Positions 12,401 to 22,255 of a stretch of DNA of 64,000 nucleotides are shown piece after piece. The translations under genes were made by a program, and so were the position numbers. A model generated the notes under the pieces. It was given only the letters and a program-made list of their open reading frames with translations, made no database searches and was not told where the DNA came from. Source of the DNA: Arctopsyche grandis (taxonomy: Eukaryota > Arthropoda > Insecta > Trichoptera > Hydropsychidae). The first letter of the stretch is position 1; each line of letters opens with the position of its first letter. The stretch is taken from assembly GCF_051622035.1 (NCBI RefSeq), contig NC_135357.1, positions 20,264,256 through 20,328,255 on the forward strand. The letters run 5' to 3'.

Positions 12401-15400
12401 TAATTTCGGTAGAAAACAATCAGAGACGTCATTTCAGCTTTTTCTTGGGGGGGCAGGCAAAGATTGGTCAAATTGAGTTTTTTTTCAAAAAATCTTTTTT
12501 ATATCGTAATAAAAATGGAAAATATTCTTTGTACACTTTATTGAGTTATAAAAAAAAAAATAAGCTTATTTTTAAAAATATATTATGTAAAAAGTCAAAA
12601 AAGCGCCGCAGGCGAAAATTTTTTTCCAAAAATCTTCACATGGTCAACAAAAATCGACCATTAAACTGTGTCACTAAAAAACTATCAATTAACTTAATTT
12701 CTACCGACTATCTATGTACATAATGTACGTTATAAGTTATAACGTATAACAATAAATAAAGTTTTTGGGATCATGCGATAATTCTAACTCGGAATCGACC
12801 ACTGATCACGTGTACATAATATAGAAAAATGTGTGTGGCTTTGTGTGCCTGAGTGTGTGTTTCTGTGTGTTTTTTTATTATTTTATATATGTATATTAGT
12901 GCTTCCAATCCTGGAAGGTTACTTCAGCACCGGAATTGCGGTGCTGGGAATTTCCGATCCAGGGATCCCAGTGCTATCACCGGGATTTCAAATGTATAAG
13001 AAAAAAAAGTTCAATTTGCATGTTTTCATATTTCAAAAACGTTCTATTGCATTTTGCAAACTTTCCCGATGTTTCACGCAAAAAATACTCCCATATTGGC
13101 GTACTAATTTTGGGAGTTTGGCTACATTCTTTAAATTTTCGGTTCGCATCCACACCCATCCACACCCCAGAACGTATCAAGCTGAAAATTTATATTTGTA
13201 TTCTTTATGTACTAAATTTGATAAGGTTTTGGTCAGAAAGCAATTTTATTAAATAACTAAAACTTTTTTTGGACCGAATTCGTTACACATGAAGTTTAAA
13301 TCCATCTCATTCGTTGTTTAGGGAGAGAATGGACGTCTGCAAATAAAATAAAAATACGAGAAATAAAATCATTTGTTATTGAACCGATAAAGTAAAATAT
13401 TAATTTAAAACCTTTCCTGAAAAAAAAATATAGTTTCGGAAAAATAAACGTTATACATCTGTTTTTGAGACAAAATAAAGTAAAGGGGACCTTTCTAACG
13501 ATTCGCTCCATAGGATGAACAATTTCTAAGAATTTTACCCGAGGCATACCACTTAAAAACCAAAATATACTTGCTTCGAAATAATAAAATCTTTTTTTTT
13601 TCAAAGCACATAGCAGCGATTATTTTATTAGTTTACCCAAAAGTAACATACATAAGAAATAAACGTAGCATTCATAGATTCGTAGTATATAATTAATCAT
13701 TAAATTCATAATATTTTCTAAATTCACACTATTCCTTAATTTAGGAATTCCCCCCCCCCAAATTACGTCCCTGAAAACAATGCATAATATTTTCAATTAA
13801 TGTTAATCGAAAATCTGGATTTTGGGGAGGGGGCCCCTATCGTATATTTCTTTATACATGGATGTGTCTACATAGATTAGGAATAGATTTTATATTCGGA
13901 AACTGCTTAAAATTGTGTATTTAAATCTTACTATATCGTCGAAGTCTGTTAGCTGCAATATATAAGAATGCCACAGCTTCGGTTAAAATTTTTTCAGGTA
14001 CAGATAGATTTAGCATAGGAAAAGGAGTAAGACAAGGAGATACAATCTCGCCCAAGTTATTCAATGCGGTGCTTGAGGGAGTTTTCAGGAAATTGGATTG
14101 GGATACAGCCGGAGTAAGCATCAATGGTCGCTTTTTGAGTCACCTTCGGTTCGCAGACGATATAGTTTTAGTAGCTCGTGATTCAGCTGACCTACTTATC
14201 AGACTAACACAGCTGGACAGGGAAAGTAGAAAAGTAGGATTAAAAATTAACGTAGATAAGACTAAACTAATGTTCAATAGTTATTGCATGCCTGATAGCA
14301 TCCCCTTAGATGATAAACCAGTAGAAGTAGTAAATAATTATTTATATTTAGGTCAAATAATTGACATGTCTGGTAGTAAAAATGAAGAGATAAAGAGACG
14401 TATGAAATTAGGGTGGAGTGCATTTGGACGGATGAATGCTGTTTTTAAATCAAAAATGCCACTCTGCCTGAAGAAAAGGATCTTTGATCAATGCGTTTTG
14501 CCAGTGATGACGTATGGATGTGAAACTTGGACACTGAACGCCAAGATGCAAAATAAAATCCAATGCACTCAAAGAAGTATGGAACGCTGTATGCTTGGCA
14601 TAACGAGGAAAGACAGGAAGCGGAACACGTGGGTGAGAAATATGACAAGGGTAGTGGACATAGTGGATAGAGTGAAGAGATTGAAATGGCAATGGGCGGG
14701 TCACGTAGCTAGGAGGATGGACGAAAGGTGGACAAAAGAAGTGCTTGAATGGTACCCGAGAGAAGGCAAAAGAGTAAAAGGAAGACCGCAAGGAAGATGG
14801 GTGAACGAAATTAGGAAAATGTGCGGAATGAGATGGATGAGTGTTGCGCAAAACAGAGACGAGTGGAAGCGTGTTGGAGAGGCCTTCATCCAGCAGTGGA
14901 TGGCGAATGGCTGTAAATGATGATGATGATGATATCGTCGAAGTATAATCAAATGTTATTTTGAAAGTATGTAGTAAATTTAAATCGAAGGTTGATGATG
15001 AATCGTCCTATCAAAATTGTTTTAAGCAATTCAGTTTATACTATTCACGGAAATTTGTTTATTCCCATTTTAATTTCAGTAGGTACTTGTTACATAGGTA
15101 ATATATACATAATCTTGAGGTTGAAAATGGGCCCAGCAAAAGGGCCCACGCAAATATTGAAACTTACATTTCGAGCCTAATAAAAAAAGTTAACCGATCC
15201 TTGGTATGTTAAAGCATGTATTAGTTGTTTGTGTATATCGTAAGAAATTTGTTTTGTTGAATTACCCAAACTTTAGGTCCCAAAGTGCAATATCCTATAA
15301 ATTTTTACACACATGAAATAGTTACAAAGTTATTTAATTTTACTGAGGGCCCGATGGCATGTGGGGCCCACATGCCATCGGGCATGTTCGCTTGTATGGC

Positions 15401-16304
15401 CAGTCCGCCACTGTATATAATATTTATATTCGGTGCGATAAATTTTGTATACGACACACAATTCTTAAAATTAGTTCGAAGCTTACAACACAATATTTGA
15501 AAACCACTCGGATGACTTTTTGCCGTCGAAAACGCACGTTTGTTGTATGGGTTTGCATTCGAAAATCGTTTCTCAGTACAAAATACAAAACAATACAAAA
15601 GGCGGCCGTTATGATAACATACGGCAAAACATATAGAAAAGTGTTATTTTTACCATTGTTCGCTTTTAGATTTTTGTTTCACATGTACTAATAATGAAAT
15701 GGGACCCGAGGATTTATGGTGATTTATGTGATTTGCACATATGATTGGTACAGATATAACTTTTTACTCAAAGCACAGAGCGGAGTATAAATACAGAGCT
15801 GGAGCAAGTAATTAGATACGGGAGTAGAGCAATTCATAATATGTTCTGCTCCAATTTGCTGGTGCATCTGGATAAAGTGAAAGTGATAGTGGGACTTTAC
15901 GGCCTTGACAGGAACCATTTATATTTTAGTTTATTTAATAACAAAAACTGCAATTCTATCGAAAGGGATAGTGATTGCAGTGATTGTGCGGCGAGTAATA
16001 ATTAGCATAGATTCGTCATAGTAGTACATAGAAGAGGCGCGCGTGTGAGTGCGTGCATGTGTTGTTGTGGCGGACAAAGTGCAATAATGTGAGAGTGTGA
16101 GTCAAGTGTATGTATTGTTCACCTGTCCAGAACTGCCAAAGCAGCTTTCCACCATGGCGATGCGCCTCGCATTGGCCTCGCTATTCACTGAAACAGACCA
16201 AGATATGATTTAAGCTCGACGATAGTCGGGATGAGAAACGCGGGCTTGTATGCTTTGACACAGTTTACCAAAGTACGATTTGACTCACGCAATCTGTCCA
16301 CCAT
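6429..16304 (-). CDS. Plekhf: Phafin / PLEKHF family PH-FYVE endosomal protein, complete
   Basis: The protein binds PI3P on early endosomes and acts in endosome fusion and lysosomal delivery (Drosophila homologue: rush hour). Coding segments on the minus strand in transcript order: 16304-16289, 16187-16123, 11105-10904, 9044-8919, 8842-8736, 8664-8505, 8423-8293, 6506-6429. They total 885 bp, 294 residues plus TGA, with every junction GT-AG and in frame. The N-terminus MVDRLLNSEANARRIAMVES is the conserved family start; an ATG at 16302-16304 opens it. The PH domain spans about residues 34-133 (PGRVLIGEGVLTK..., NGWLIRTSSKSFAV, KDEWMAHI). The FYVE finger spans about 145-210 and keeps all three signatures: WVPD (149-152), RRHHCRKCG (171-179) and RVC (202-204), with the eight zinc cysteines at 158, 161, 175, 178, 183, 186, 204 and 207. 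The tail is acidic and Ser-rich and ends ...PTFYGDGEKTDDNN. The gene is convergent with midasin and divergent from RNASEK. Two large introns (9045-10903 and 11106-16122) have been expanded by transposons. Confidence 0.95.
6507..8292 (-). other. Last intron of Phafin, nothing recognised
   Basis: This 1,786-bp AT-rich intron holds no transposon ends, RNA gene or supported coding sequence that I can see. A 78-codon open frame at 7840-8076 on the other strand has no recognisable motif. Confidence 0.6.
9437..9985. mobile_element. Possible TIR element with degenerate ends
   Basis: The left end CATGCCGCAGCCAGG and the inverted right end CATGGCCATAGCTAGAGG are similar, and G/C-rich subterminal blocks contrast with the AT-rich interior. 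There is no clear target duplication and no coding capacity. It lies in the 9045-10903 intron of Phafin. Confidence 0.35.
10624..10878 (+). mobile_element. Non-autonomous Helitron, copy 1
   Basis: The 255-bp insertion starts with TC after an A and ends with CTAG before a T, which is the canonical A|TC...CTRR|T Helitron boundary. An 8-bp stem hairpin (CATGCGTT, 10836-10843, pairing with AACGCATG, 10857-10864) lies just inside the 3' end as expected. The 5' terminus TCTATATATATAAAAATGA resembles common insect Helitron ends. It sits in a Phafin intron 26 bp downstream of the exon ending at 10904 in transcript sense. A longer relative lies near 47187-47733. Confidence 0.8.
11106..12068 (-). other. 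Phafin intron sequence before the hAT insertion
   Basis: AT-rich intronic DNA, without recognisable elements. The G/C-richer patch around 11960-12040 is unassigned. Confidence 0.5.
12780..13290 (+). repeat. Repeat family C, copy i
   Basis: The segment contains GCTTCCAATCC(C/T)GG near 12901 and closely matches 32981-33235 (shared block from the TIR-like start through TTTCACGCAAAAAATACTCC). Its downstream part (13150-13235) matches 44345-44440. No coding sequence is recognised. Confidence 0.7.
13946..14920 (+). pseudogene. 5'-truncated LINE reverse transcriptase ORF
   Basis: About 324 codons are open in one frame. Visible motifs in order: RQGDTISPKLF (RT motif B), FADD at 14150-14161 (catalytic motif C), the thumb region and the C-terminal arm ending ...AFIQQWMANGCK. 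The N-terminal endonuclease and RT motif A are missing, so the protein cannot be functional alone. The first in-frame ATG (14069) has no special support; the frame simply enters from the truncated end. Confidence 0.9.
13946..14931 (+). mobile_element. RTE-type LINE, 5'-truncated, copy 1
   Basis: This insertion is bounded by a perfect 13-bp duplication ATATCGTCGAAGT (13933-13945 and 14932-14944) and ends in a TGATGATGAT tail typical of RTE-clade elements. It starts abruptly within the reverse-transcriptase domain, as expected from incomplete target-primed reverse transcription. The open frame runs unbroken to TGA-free codon 14917 and a stop at 14918-14920. The intact frame and perfect duplication point to a young insertion. 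It is nested inside the hAT-like element, in the intron of Phafin and opposite to that gene's sense. Confidence 0.93.
15422..16122 (-). other. Phafin intron, promoter-proximal part
   Basis: Between the hAT element and the second Phafin exon. A short stretch (about 15790-15880) with GGAGC/GCTCC words resembles the element at 40728-41012 and may be a relic of it. Nothing else is recognised. Confidence 0.4.
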
Positions 16305-16730
16305 GGCGTCCGGTGCGGTTGAAAGTGATTGGACGACGGGGAGAGATAGTCGTAGTTGTCGCTATCGCTGTCGCTGTCGCTGTCGCTGTCGCTGTCAGCG
16401 TCACCGTTGCGTTCCCTTTGCTGCTTTTGTCGCTGTCGCTGTCACTGTCACTGTCACCGTCGCCGTCACTGCGACAGCTCGCTTCGCAAAAATCGCTCGG
16501 TCGAGTTGCGAGCTGCCAAATGCCAAACGTCGGCCAATGGCAACGAGTAATGACGATCCCCACACTTTTCACTCGGGCTCACACCCACACCCACACCCAC
16601 ACCCGCTCCCGTTCACGCATACGTCGCCTCGCGCTCCTCAACACACTACTCAACATTTCGAATTACGACGCTCATTTTAATGCCGATTATTCGAAATGTC
16701 ACTAAAAGTCGTTGTTAGATTGGTTCGGTG
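16305..16730 (-). promoter_or_regulatory. Phafin 5' UTR / promoter region with simple repeats
   Basis: This G/C-rich stretch directly upstream of the Phafin ATG holds a hexanucleotide GTCGCT array (16357-16398), a degenerate second block (16430-16470) and a CACACC array (about 16576-16606). Together with the divergent RNASEK gene it is likely to carry the Phafin transcription start, but no TATA box or start site can be fixed. Confidence 0.5.
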
Positions 16731-16734
16731 ATTA

Positions 16735-17658
16735 CTAGTCAAATGTGAACGGGTGACAGGACAACCGGTCGCTCTAGATCGGTCACCCGTGATCACCCGT
16801 CACGCTAAATCTGGTCAAGAGAAAACTGGTCACATCCAAAAGTTGGTCACGAAAAAACTGGTCACACTGTAGGCATATAGTACAACTGAAATGATCTCAT
16901 CAGGTCACTGCGACACATATCCAGGAAAGTCATTAACGCATGGCACACGCTCGCCTCGTCAAAAGGTCGACACGTGTTTCTATACACGTATCTGGGAAAC
17001 AAAGGAAGAACACACTGAACCCATAAAAACCATGAACTACGTCCAAGCGTATGAACCCATAAAACCACGCTCGCAGCATAACTAGGGCAGCGCGAGTACC
17101 AAGAACAAAATATGTGCACACGACACACTTCAACCCAAAACGTTTATAAAGCAACGCAGCAACCTCCACCGGCAGAGTGAGCCTCTAGAGTTCAACTAGA
17201 TCACATCTCCGAAGAAACCTCTTCGTACATACAATAACCATTGTACCAAATTGAACAAAAATAAACGATCCTCATTCAAACTACACAACACGTGTTTCGT
17301 TAGACCGGGATACGGTTGTGGCGGCTCGCTTATACGACATGGTCGAGTTTGGTTGCCTTCCTGCGAGTGGGGACCAACCCGGCTGGGTTCGGAGAGCTAC
17401 TACTCACTCTGTCTTCAGCTGTCATATAATAAACACGTGCATTAACATGCCAGTCGTCTCATTCGTTCATCTCTCCATACGGTCAACATACCTTCCCTGT
17501 CTTACAACACCCAAAAATTAAAAATCAGTTGAATTTTTGGGTGTGACCAGTTTTTTTGTGACCAGTTTTAGGGTGTGACCAGTTTGAGTTTGACGGGTGA
17601 TCACGTGTGACCGATCTTGAGCGACCGGTTGTCCTGTGACTGGTTTACATATGACTAG
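16735..17658. mobile_element. Palindromic MITE with about 130-bp arms, split by a solo LTR
   Basis: The left arm (16735-16867) and the inverted right arm (17511-17658) are strongly similar over their whole length (shared core ACAGGACAACCGGTCGCTC) and are built from repeated ACTGGTCAC words. TA occurs at both borders (16733-16734 and 17659-17660), consistent with a TA target duplication. Without the LTR the element would be about 285 bp and almost one long hairpin, with CCCAAAAATT..AATTTTTGGG at its centre. Confidence 0.8.
16868..17506 (+). mobile_element. Solo LTR of a retrotransposon
   Basis: This 639-bp insertion into the MITE begins TGTAGG and ends CTTACA, with ACAC duplicated at both sides (16864-16867 and 17507-17510). 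The removed-insert sequence restores the palindromic centre of the MITE, which confirms the borders. TTTATAAA at 17143-17150 and AATAAA at 17260-17265 have the spacing of an LTR promoter and poly(A) signal on the + strand. No internal retroelement genes remain, as after LTR-LTR recombination. The family (Ty3/gypsy or other) cannot be decided. Confidence 0.82.
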
Positions 17659-18080
17659 TAGTCCGTTTACCCCTGTCGATACCAAGAATATAACTCATAA
17701 TATTTTCCGTATCCAGTTCTCATATAGCCAATACTGTAAGTAATATTGTTGGTGTCTACGGCCCCAATCACCTGATTAATAATAATAATAATCTTTATTC
17801 CAGACAATAAGAAACAAAGAGCGCAATGAGTCAAGCTAAAAAAATGGTTAAACCCCATCGTTCATATAAATAAATATATAGATGATAAAAATAATAAAAT
17901 AAATATAATGTAATATGGGGACGTAACGAATAAAATACGGTGTGATTTAAATATGAAAATAACGAATTGTGATATAAACTACACCATAAAAATGTAGGCT
18001 AATGTAGTTGATGTTGTAAAAAAATAAAAAGCCTGCAGTTAAAATAGAAGTCAGTGTAAAAGTTCATATTATTTAAAGTT

Positions 18081-18221
18081 CGGTGATTATTCGCACACGT
18101 CACTAAAATCTCGATCGCGGAACATCTGGCACCCGAAAATTCCATCCATCGATAGCTACTCATGTGAACTATCATATTAACGAGAACTCGAGGCAACGAT
18201 TGTCATGTGCGAAATAATCCG
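18081..18221. mobile_element. Short MITE upstream of RNASEK
   Basis: The left end CGGTGATTATTCGCACACG and the inverted right end CGGATTATTTCGCACATG are similar inverted repeats about 141 bp apart. A half-like match (GATTATTCGAAATGTCACTAAAA) lies at 16684. The target duplication is not clear. Confidence 0.5.
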
Positions 18222-18289
18222 TTTACTAGTTTACACGGGTAATCTAAATGTCCAACGAGTATCGACGTTGGTAGGTGTGTGGCGTGGCG

Positions 18290-18461
18290 GTTGGCGGCCG
18301 TGGGTGTGGCTCGTTCGGTCACATGAGTGTCAGGCGACAGGCGGCGCTCGCAGCAGTCGGATTCGAGCGATTCGAACGATTCGAACGATCCGGGCATTTC
18401 GGGCATTTCGGGCATTTCGGGCATTTCGCACTCTAGTTGGTGATTTTGCAATCTACACGCT
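18290..18461 (+). promoter_or_regulatory. RNASEK 5' UTR / promoter with short tandem repeats
   Basis: G/C-rich sequence directly upstream of the RNASEK ATG. It has tandem GATTCGAAC units (about 18360-18391) followed by a 9-bp array of GGGCATTTC (about 18393-18428). No TATA box is evident. Confidence 0.5.
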
Positions 18462-20082
18462 ATGAAGATCTGCGGCCCCAAATGCTCCCTTTGCTGTCTG
18501 CTGCTCAGCATCTGGGGGATCATTCAACTGGTACACTACATTACTCATCTCCTCCCTATCTTTTCATTTTTACTCTCTTGCAATATGCTCTTCCTAATCT
18601 ATCTCATCTATATTCACGTTCCTCATTCTACTAATTCATTATTTCGTTTGTCAAAAATACTGCTTCACTTGTGAAATACCACTGACAGTTTGCTGTCTCT
18701 ACATATATGTTTTCAATTTAATCAATCACATTTTTCTTGTGTTTCTTTGTAATATGCCCAATTTAATTGTAATTAGTCAATAAATATCGTGTCTAATTTA
18801 TCCCTGCTTGCTCTGTAAACCGAGCTTAAATATTTATTTATTTCAAGTTATATGAACATTTCAGACCTAAAAAAGATCTGATACAGTTGGTTTTTTGATT
18901 TAAATCATATGGTTTCATTTTAACAAAACTTAAAGAATTTGACAGTCATGACTTCTCATATAATAAATAGGCGACTATACTTACCCATTGAGAACCAATT
19001 TTCCATTATATATATATGTATGTAGTATTTTTTTTTAATCTATAATACGATTGTTGACTATTCTGACACAATGTCGACTATGAAAATGAGACGGGTGATG
19101 AATGGCTCTGTTGATCTTTATGGCCCCAATTCGAATTACTGGTATATAAATATAGAATTTTGCATTCATGTATATGATTATGTATGTAAATTATATAGAA
19201 CCAATAGAAATGGCAATTAATTTTTTTTTATATAGTTCTACAAATTTCTTAGAGAGGAATTTAATTAACACAAGCTCAATTTCCAATGATACATTGCTTT
19301 TCGATTTACATATTGAAAAAATTTATTATTTGGAATATGGAATATTATTTTGTTTAAAATGTGTTTTTCTAAAAGCCATTTCTATCTAAGGGGCCCTTTT
19401 TTATTGCAAAATTAAAGGTTCAGACTTCTTTACATACATACTTTGACTAGAAGTGATAATATTTGATGTACCTATTTGCATTCCATATTAGTAGTAGTTT
19501 TTACATAGAAGGAAACTGTTCTATTTTATTTAAAAAATGTACGAAAATATTTGGTTAATAAATAATAATGGTAATAATTTTTTTTGTTAACCTATGGAAT
19601 GCCCGAATTTTCTGAAAACTATGGAAGTAATAGTTTTTATAAATTAAACATAACGCCTAAATCTCTATATGAATTAAAATTAAAATTGGAATACAGCGTC
19701 CTCACAATTGTCTTTGACCATATAAATTATCAGATCGGTATTTCTCAAACTGTGGTGATCTCTGTTTTCAATTTTGTAAATTTATACATATTTCAATATA
19801 TTTTCGCGTAATAAACGATATTTACATACATATCTTATAGTTCATTGTGTTATTAATTTGAATGAAAGATTCAATTTAAGAAATTTGTATGCTACGCAAG
19901 ATAAAACCAGTCAATTTCAATATTTGGGTATTTAACATTTAACAAGATTCAATTTAAGAAATTTGTATGCTACGCAAGATAAAACCAGTCAATTTCAATA
20001 TTTGGGTATTTAACATTTTTCTGAATATTATTATGTAATTATCGATCAATTCTTCAGAAAAAATTCAAGCTGTAAACCGTAG

Positions 20083-20178
<96 letters not shown>

Positions 20179-20671
20179 ATATATTTTTTTTTAATTTATT
20201 AATCGATATTTTGGATGAAGATATGCTAGTATGATACCTATGAATGAAAGTTTGAAACTGAATTTGAAGGATTTGAAAATACACACGTTGTATTGATGAC
20301 CTTTGAATGAAATTTTATTAAATACACAGCATATGTGTTTATGTTGAGTTAATTACGTTTTTTTTTTATGTCTAAAGGTTTTGATGGGTGCATTCTACTA
20401 CATTAGAAGTGTTGCATTACTTGAAGATCTTCCATTAGAGGAACATTATGAATCAGTCAGTGCTTTTTATACTGCTGCTGATAGTGCGTACGAACAGGTA
20501 ACATTTTTATTATGTGAATTACATTTAATGATAAAATTGAATATATTTTAATGACAACTCAATTTCTTTTAGAATGCATACAATTGTTGGATCGCTGCCT
20601 GCATTTATGTGTTCACTTTATTACTCTCAGGTCACCAGTTCTATATGAATAGTCGTTCAACAGTAATGTAA
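18462..20671 (+). CDS. RNASEK: Ribonuclease kappa, complete
   Basis: RNase kappa is a small two-pass membrane protein associated with the V-ATPase, needed for endosomal acidification and for uptake of some endocytosed viruses; ribonuclease activity was reported for insect homologues. Coding segments are 18462-18530, 20378-20497 and 20573-20671, giving 288 bp or 95 residues plus TAA; family members are about 95-98 residues. The start MKICGPKCSLCC...SIWGIIQL is the conserved N-terminus with the first membrane segment (about 10-34). The middle exon carries SVALLEDLPLEEHYE, and the last exon NAYNCWIAACIYVFTLLLSG with the second membrane segment (about 64-83). All junctions are phase 0 and GT-AG; the first donor (G|GTACAC) is weak. 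The first intron (18531-20377) is expanded. The gene is divergent from Phafin, the ATGs being 2,157 bp apart. Confidence 0.96.
19866..20018. repeat. Tandem duplication, 78-bp unit, two copies
   Basis: Positions 19866-19940 and 19944-20018 are essentially identical (period 78 bp), in the first RNASEK intron. The near identity suggests a recent local duplication. Confidence 0.92.
20085..20184. repeat. (TA)n microsatellite in RNASEK intron 1
   Basis: About 100 bp of almost pure TA dinucleotide, interrupted once by TTT near 20164. Confidence 0.97.
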
Positions 20672-21600
20672 AATTGTAAAGAATTATTAATTTAAATTTT
20701 AAATTAATTTGTAAAACACAATCTTAAATTTTATATACCATTTTTTGTTGTTATTTATTATATTTATGTAAAATCAAACCTATATTGAAATTATATACTG
20801 CAACTTTTCTGCAATGAGAAAATGTTTTCACCTGTTGAAACTGTTTAAAGAAAAATCATTCCATCATTGTAAATAATATTTTAGATGGTATAGTTGATTA
20901 TTATGTCTATAAATATGTTAATGTTACCTTAGTTATAAAATTATCTGCTTTATGTCAGTTTTGGTGCATTTTTATGGTAACATACAATTTAACAGAATAG
21001 AATATCACACATTGAAATGACGTACATTGCAGCTTGTGGCATAAAACTTAACAGTATTACGAAATATAATTGTTTATCAAAGTGCAAATGAGTGTTTGTA
21101 TAGAATGCATTTGATGTGTATAAGTAAAAAGTTATAAATATTATGTATTAAAGTAACTCGTTGGAAAAGTCTCAAATTGATCATAGTCATGCTTTTCTTT
21201 TTTTTATTTGAAGGATTGTTTTAATTTGCAAACACATGCATACATTGTAAAATTGTTGACTCAATAGTGTTTTCCTTTTCTTTTTAATAATAAAGATATG
21301 CTATAAAGATTATATATGTATATGCTATTATTTATTAAAAATTAAAAATTGTATGTAATATTGTCATCAATATTAAAATAATTTCCAATTCCTGGATATA
21401 GTTATGAATTGATTTTATTCAATTCAATATAAATGTAACCTGTTCTGTGAATACATATTATGTCTTATCACTGTAGTAAAAATTGAATAAAAACTAAAAA
21501 AATATTTGTACTATATATTTTTATTTATCTATTATGATACCAAGTTTTTTAATTATAATTAACGAAAGTGAAACAAAAATTTCACTATTCTTAATTGAAA

Positions 21601-21662
<62 letters not shown>

Positions 21663-22255
21663 TTGAAAAAAAAACAATATTAAAACGTCTTAAATATCTA
21701 AAACAACTGGTTAAAAGTAAATGGCCACCTTTGCCATTTGGAATGTATTAATAATTAGTTTTATACATACACCCATTTTCTAAAACGCATAAAGATGTAA
21801 CCAGATATTGATTTTGAATACAAAACTCAAGGCTGAAATTTCTCACAAAAAATTTTGATCCCTTGCACATATTTGTTACTATTTTAGTCATACTCCCGCA
21901 CAAATCTACCCATTTTTTACTAAGCTTTTTTTATTCCCTAATGTCATTCAAATCTTTACTACATTATCTCTTAATTTTCCAATACTTATTAAAACTCCTT
22001 CTCACGATCCTTTCATATCCTTAATTTTTCAAAAGCCTGGTAATGTTGATTCTATTGTTTCAATTTTATTACTTTTTGTATAATATTATTTATTATAGAA
22101 ACTGTTTTGGTGTCATTATTTTAAAATGTCATAAATAAATACTTTATATTTATGTAGATAGGGTGAAAATCATCCTAAATTCACCAAAAAATTTTCCCAT
22201 TGAAACAAAGAAATTTTGGAAGTATCGATAATATATCTACAAATTTTTGTAGTCT
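20672..22255 (+). other. RNASEK 3' UTR and downstream spacer
   Basis: AT-rich DNA after the RNASEK stop. AATAAA at 21289-21294 and 21486-21491 are candidate poly(A) signals. A (TA)n run occupies 21603-21658. No other gene is visible. Confidence 0.5.

Larger units (their letters stand above)
12077..15413. mobile_element. hAT-like DNA transposon, interrupted by other insertions
   Basis: The ends are perfect 14-bp inverted repeats (CAGTGGCGGACTGG at 12077-12090 and its complement at 15400-15413). They are flanked by a perfect 8-bp duplication TATATAAT (12069-12076 and 15414-15421); 8 bp and CA..TG ends are hAT hallmarks. No transposase frame is visible, so it is non-autonomous or decayed. The present 3,337 bp include an RTE LINE (13946-14931) and a repeat-C segment (about 12780-13290). 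Strong subterminal palindromes occur at both ends: GTCAAAGG..CCTTTGAC near 12116-12138, and 17-bp arms at 15349-15383. Confidence 0.88.

Noticed and set aside
16231..16680. 149-, 141- and 95-codon frames around the GTCGCT array
   Set aside because: They are translations of hexanucleotide and CACACC simple repeats in the Phafin 5' region, in all frames.
18203..18523. 106-codon minus-strand frame over the RNASEK start
   Set aside because: It overlaps the certain RNASEK first exon in antisense, and its repetitive part derives from the GGGCATTTC array.
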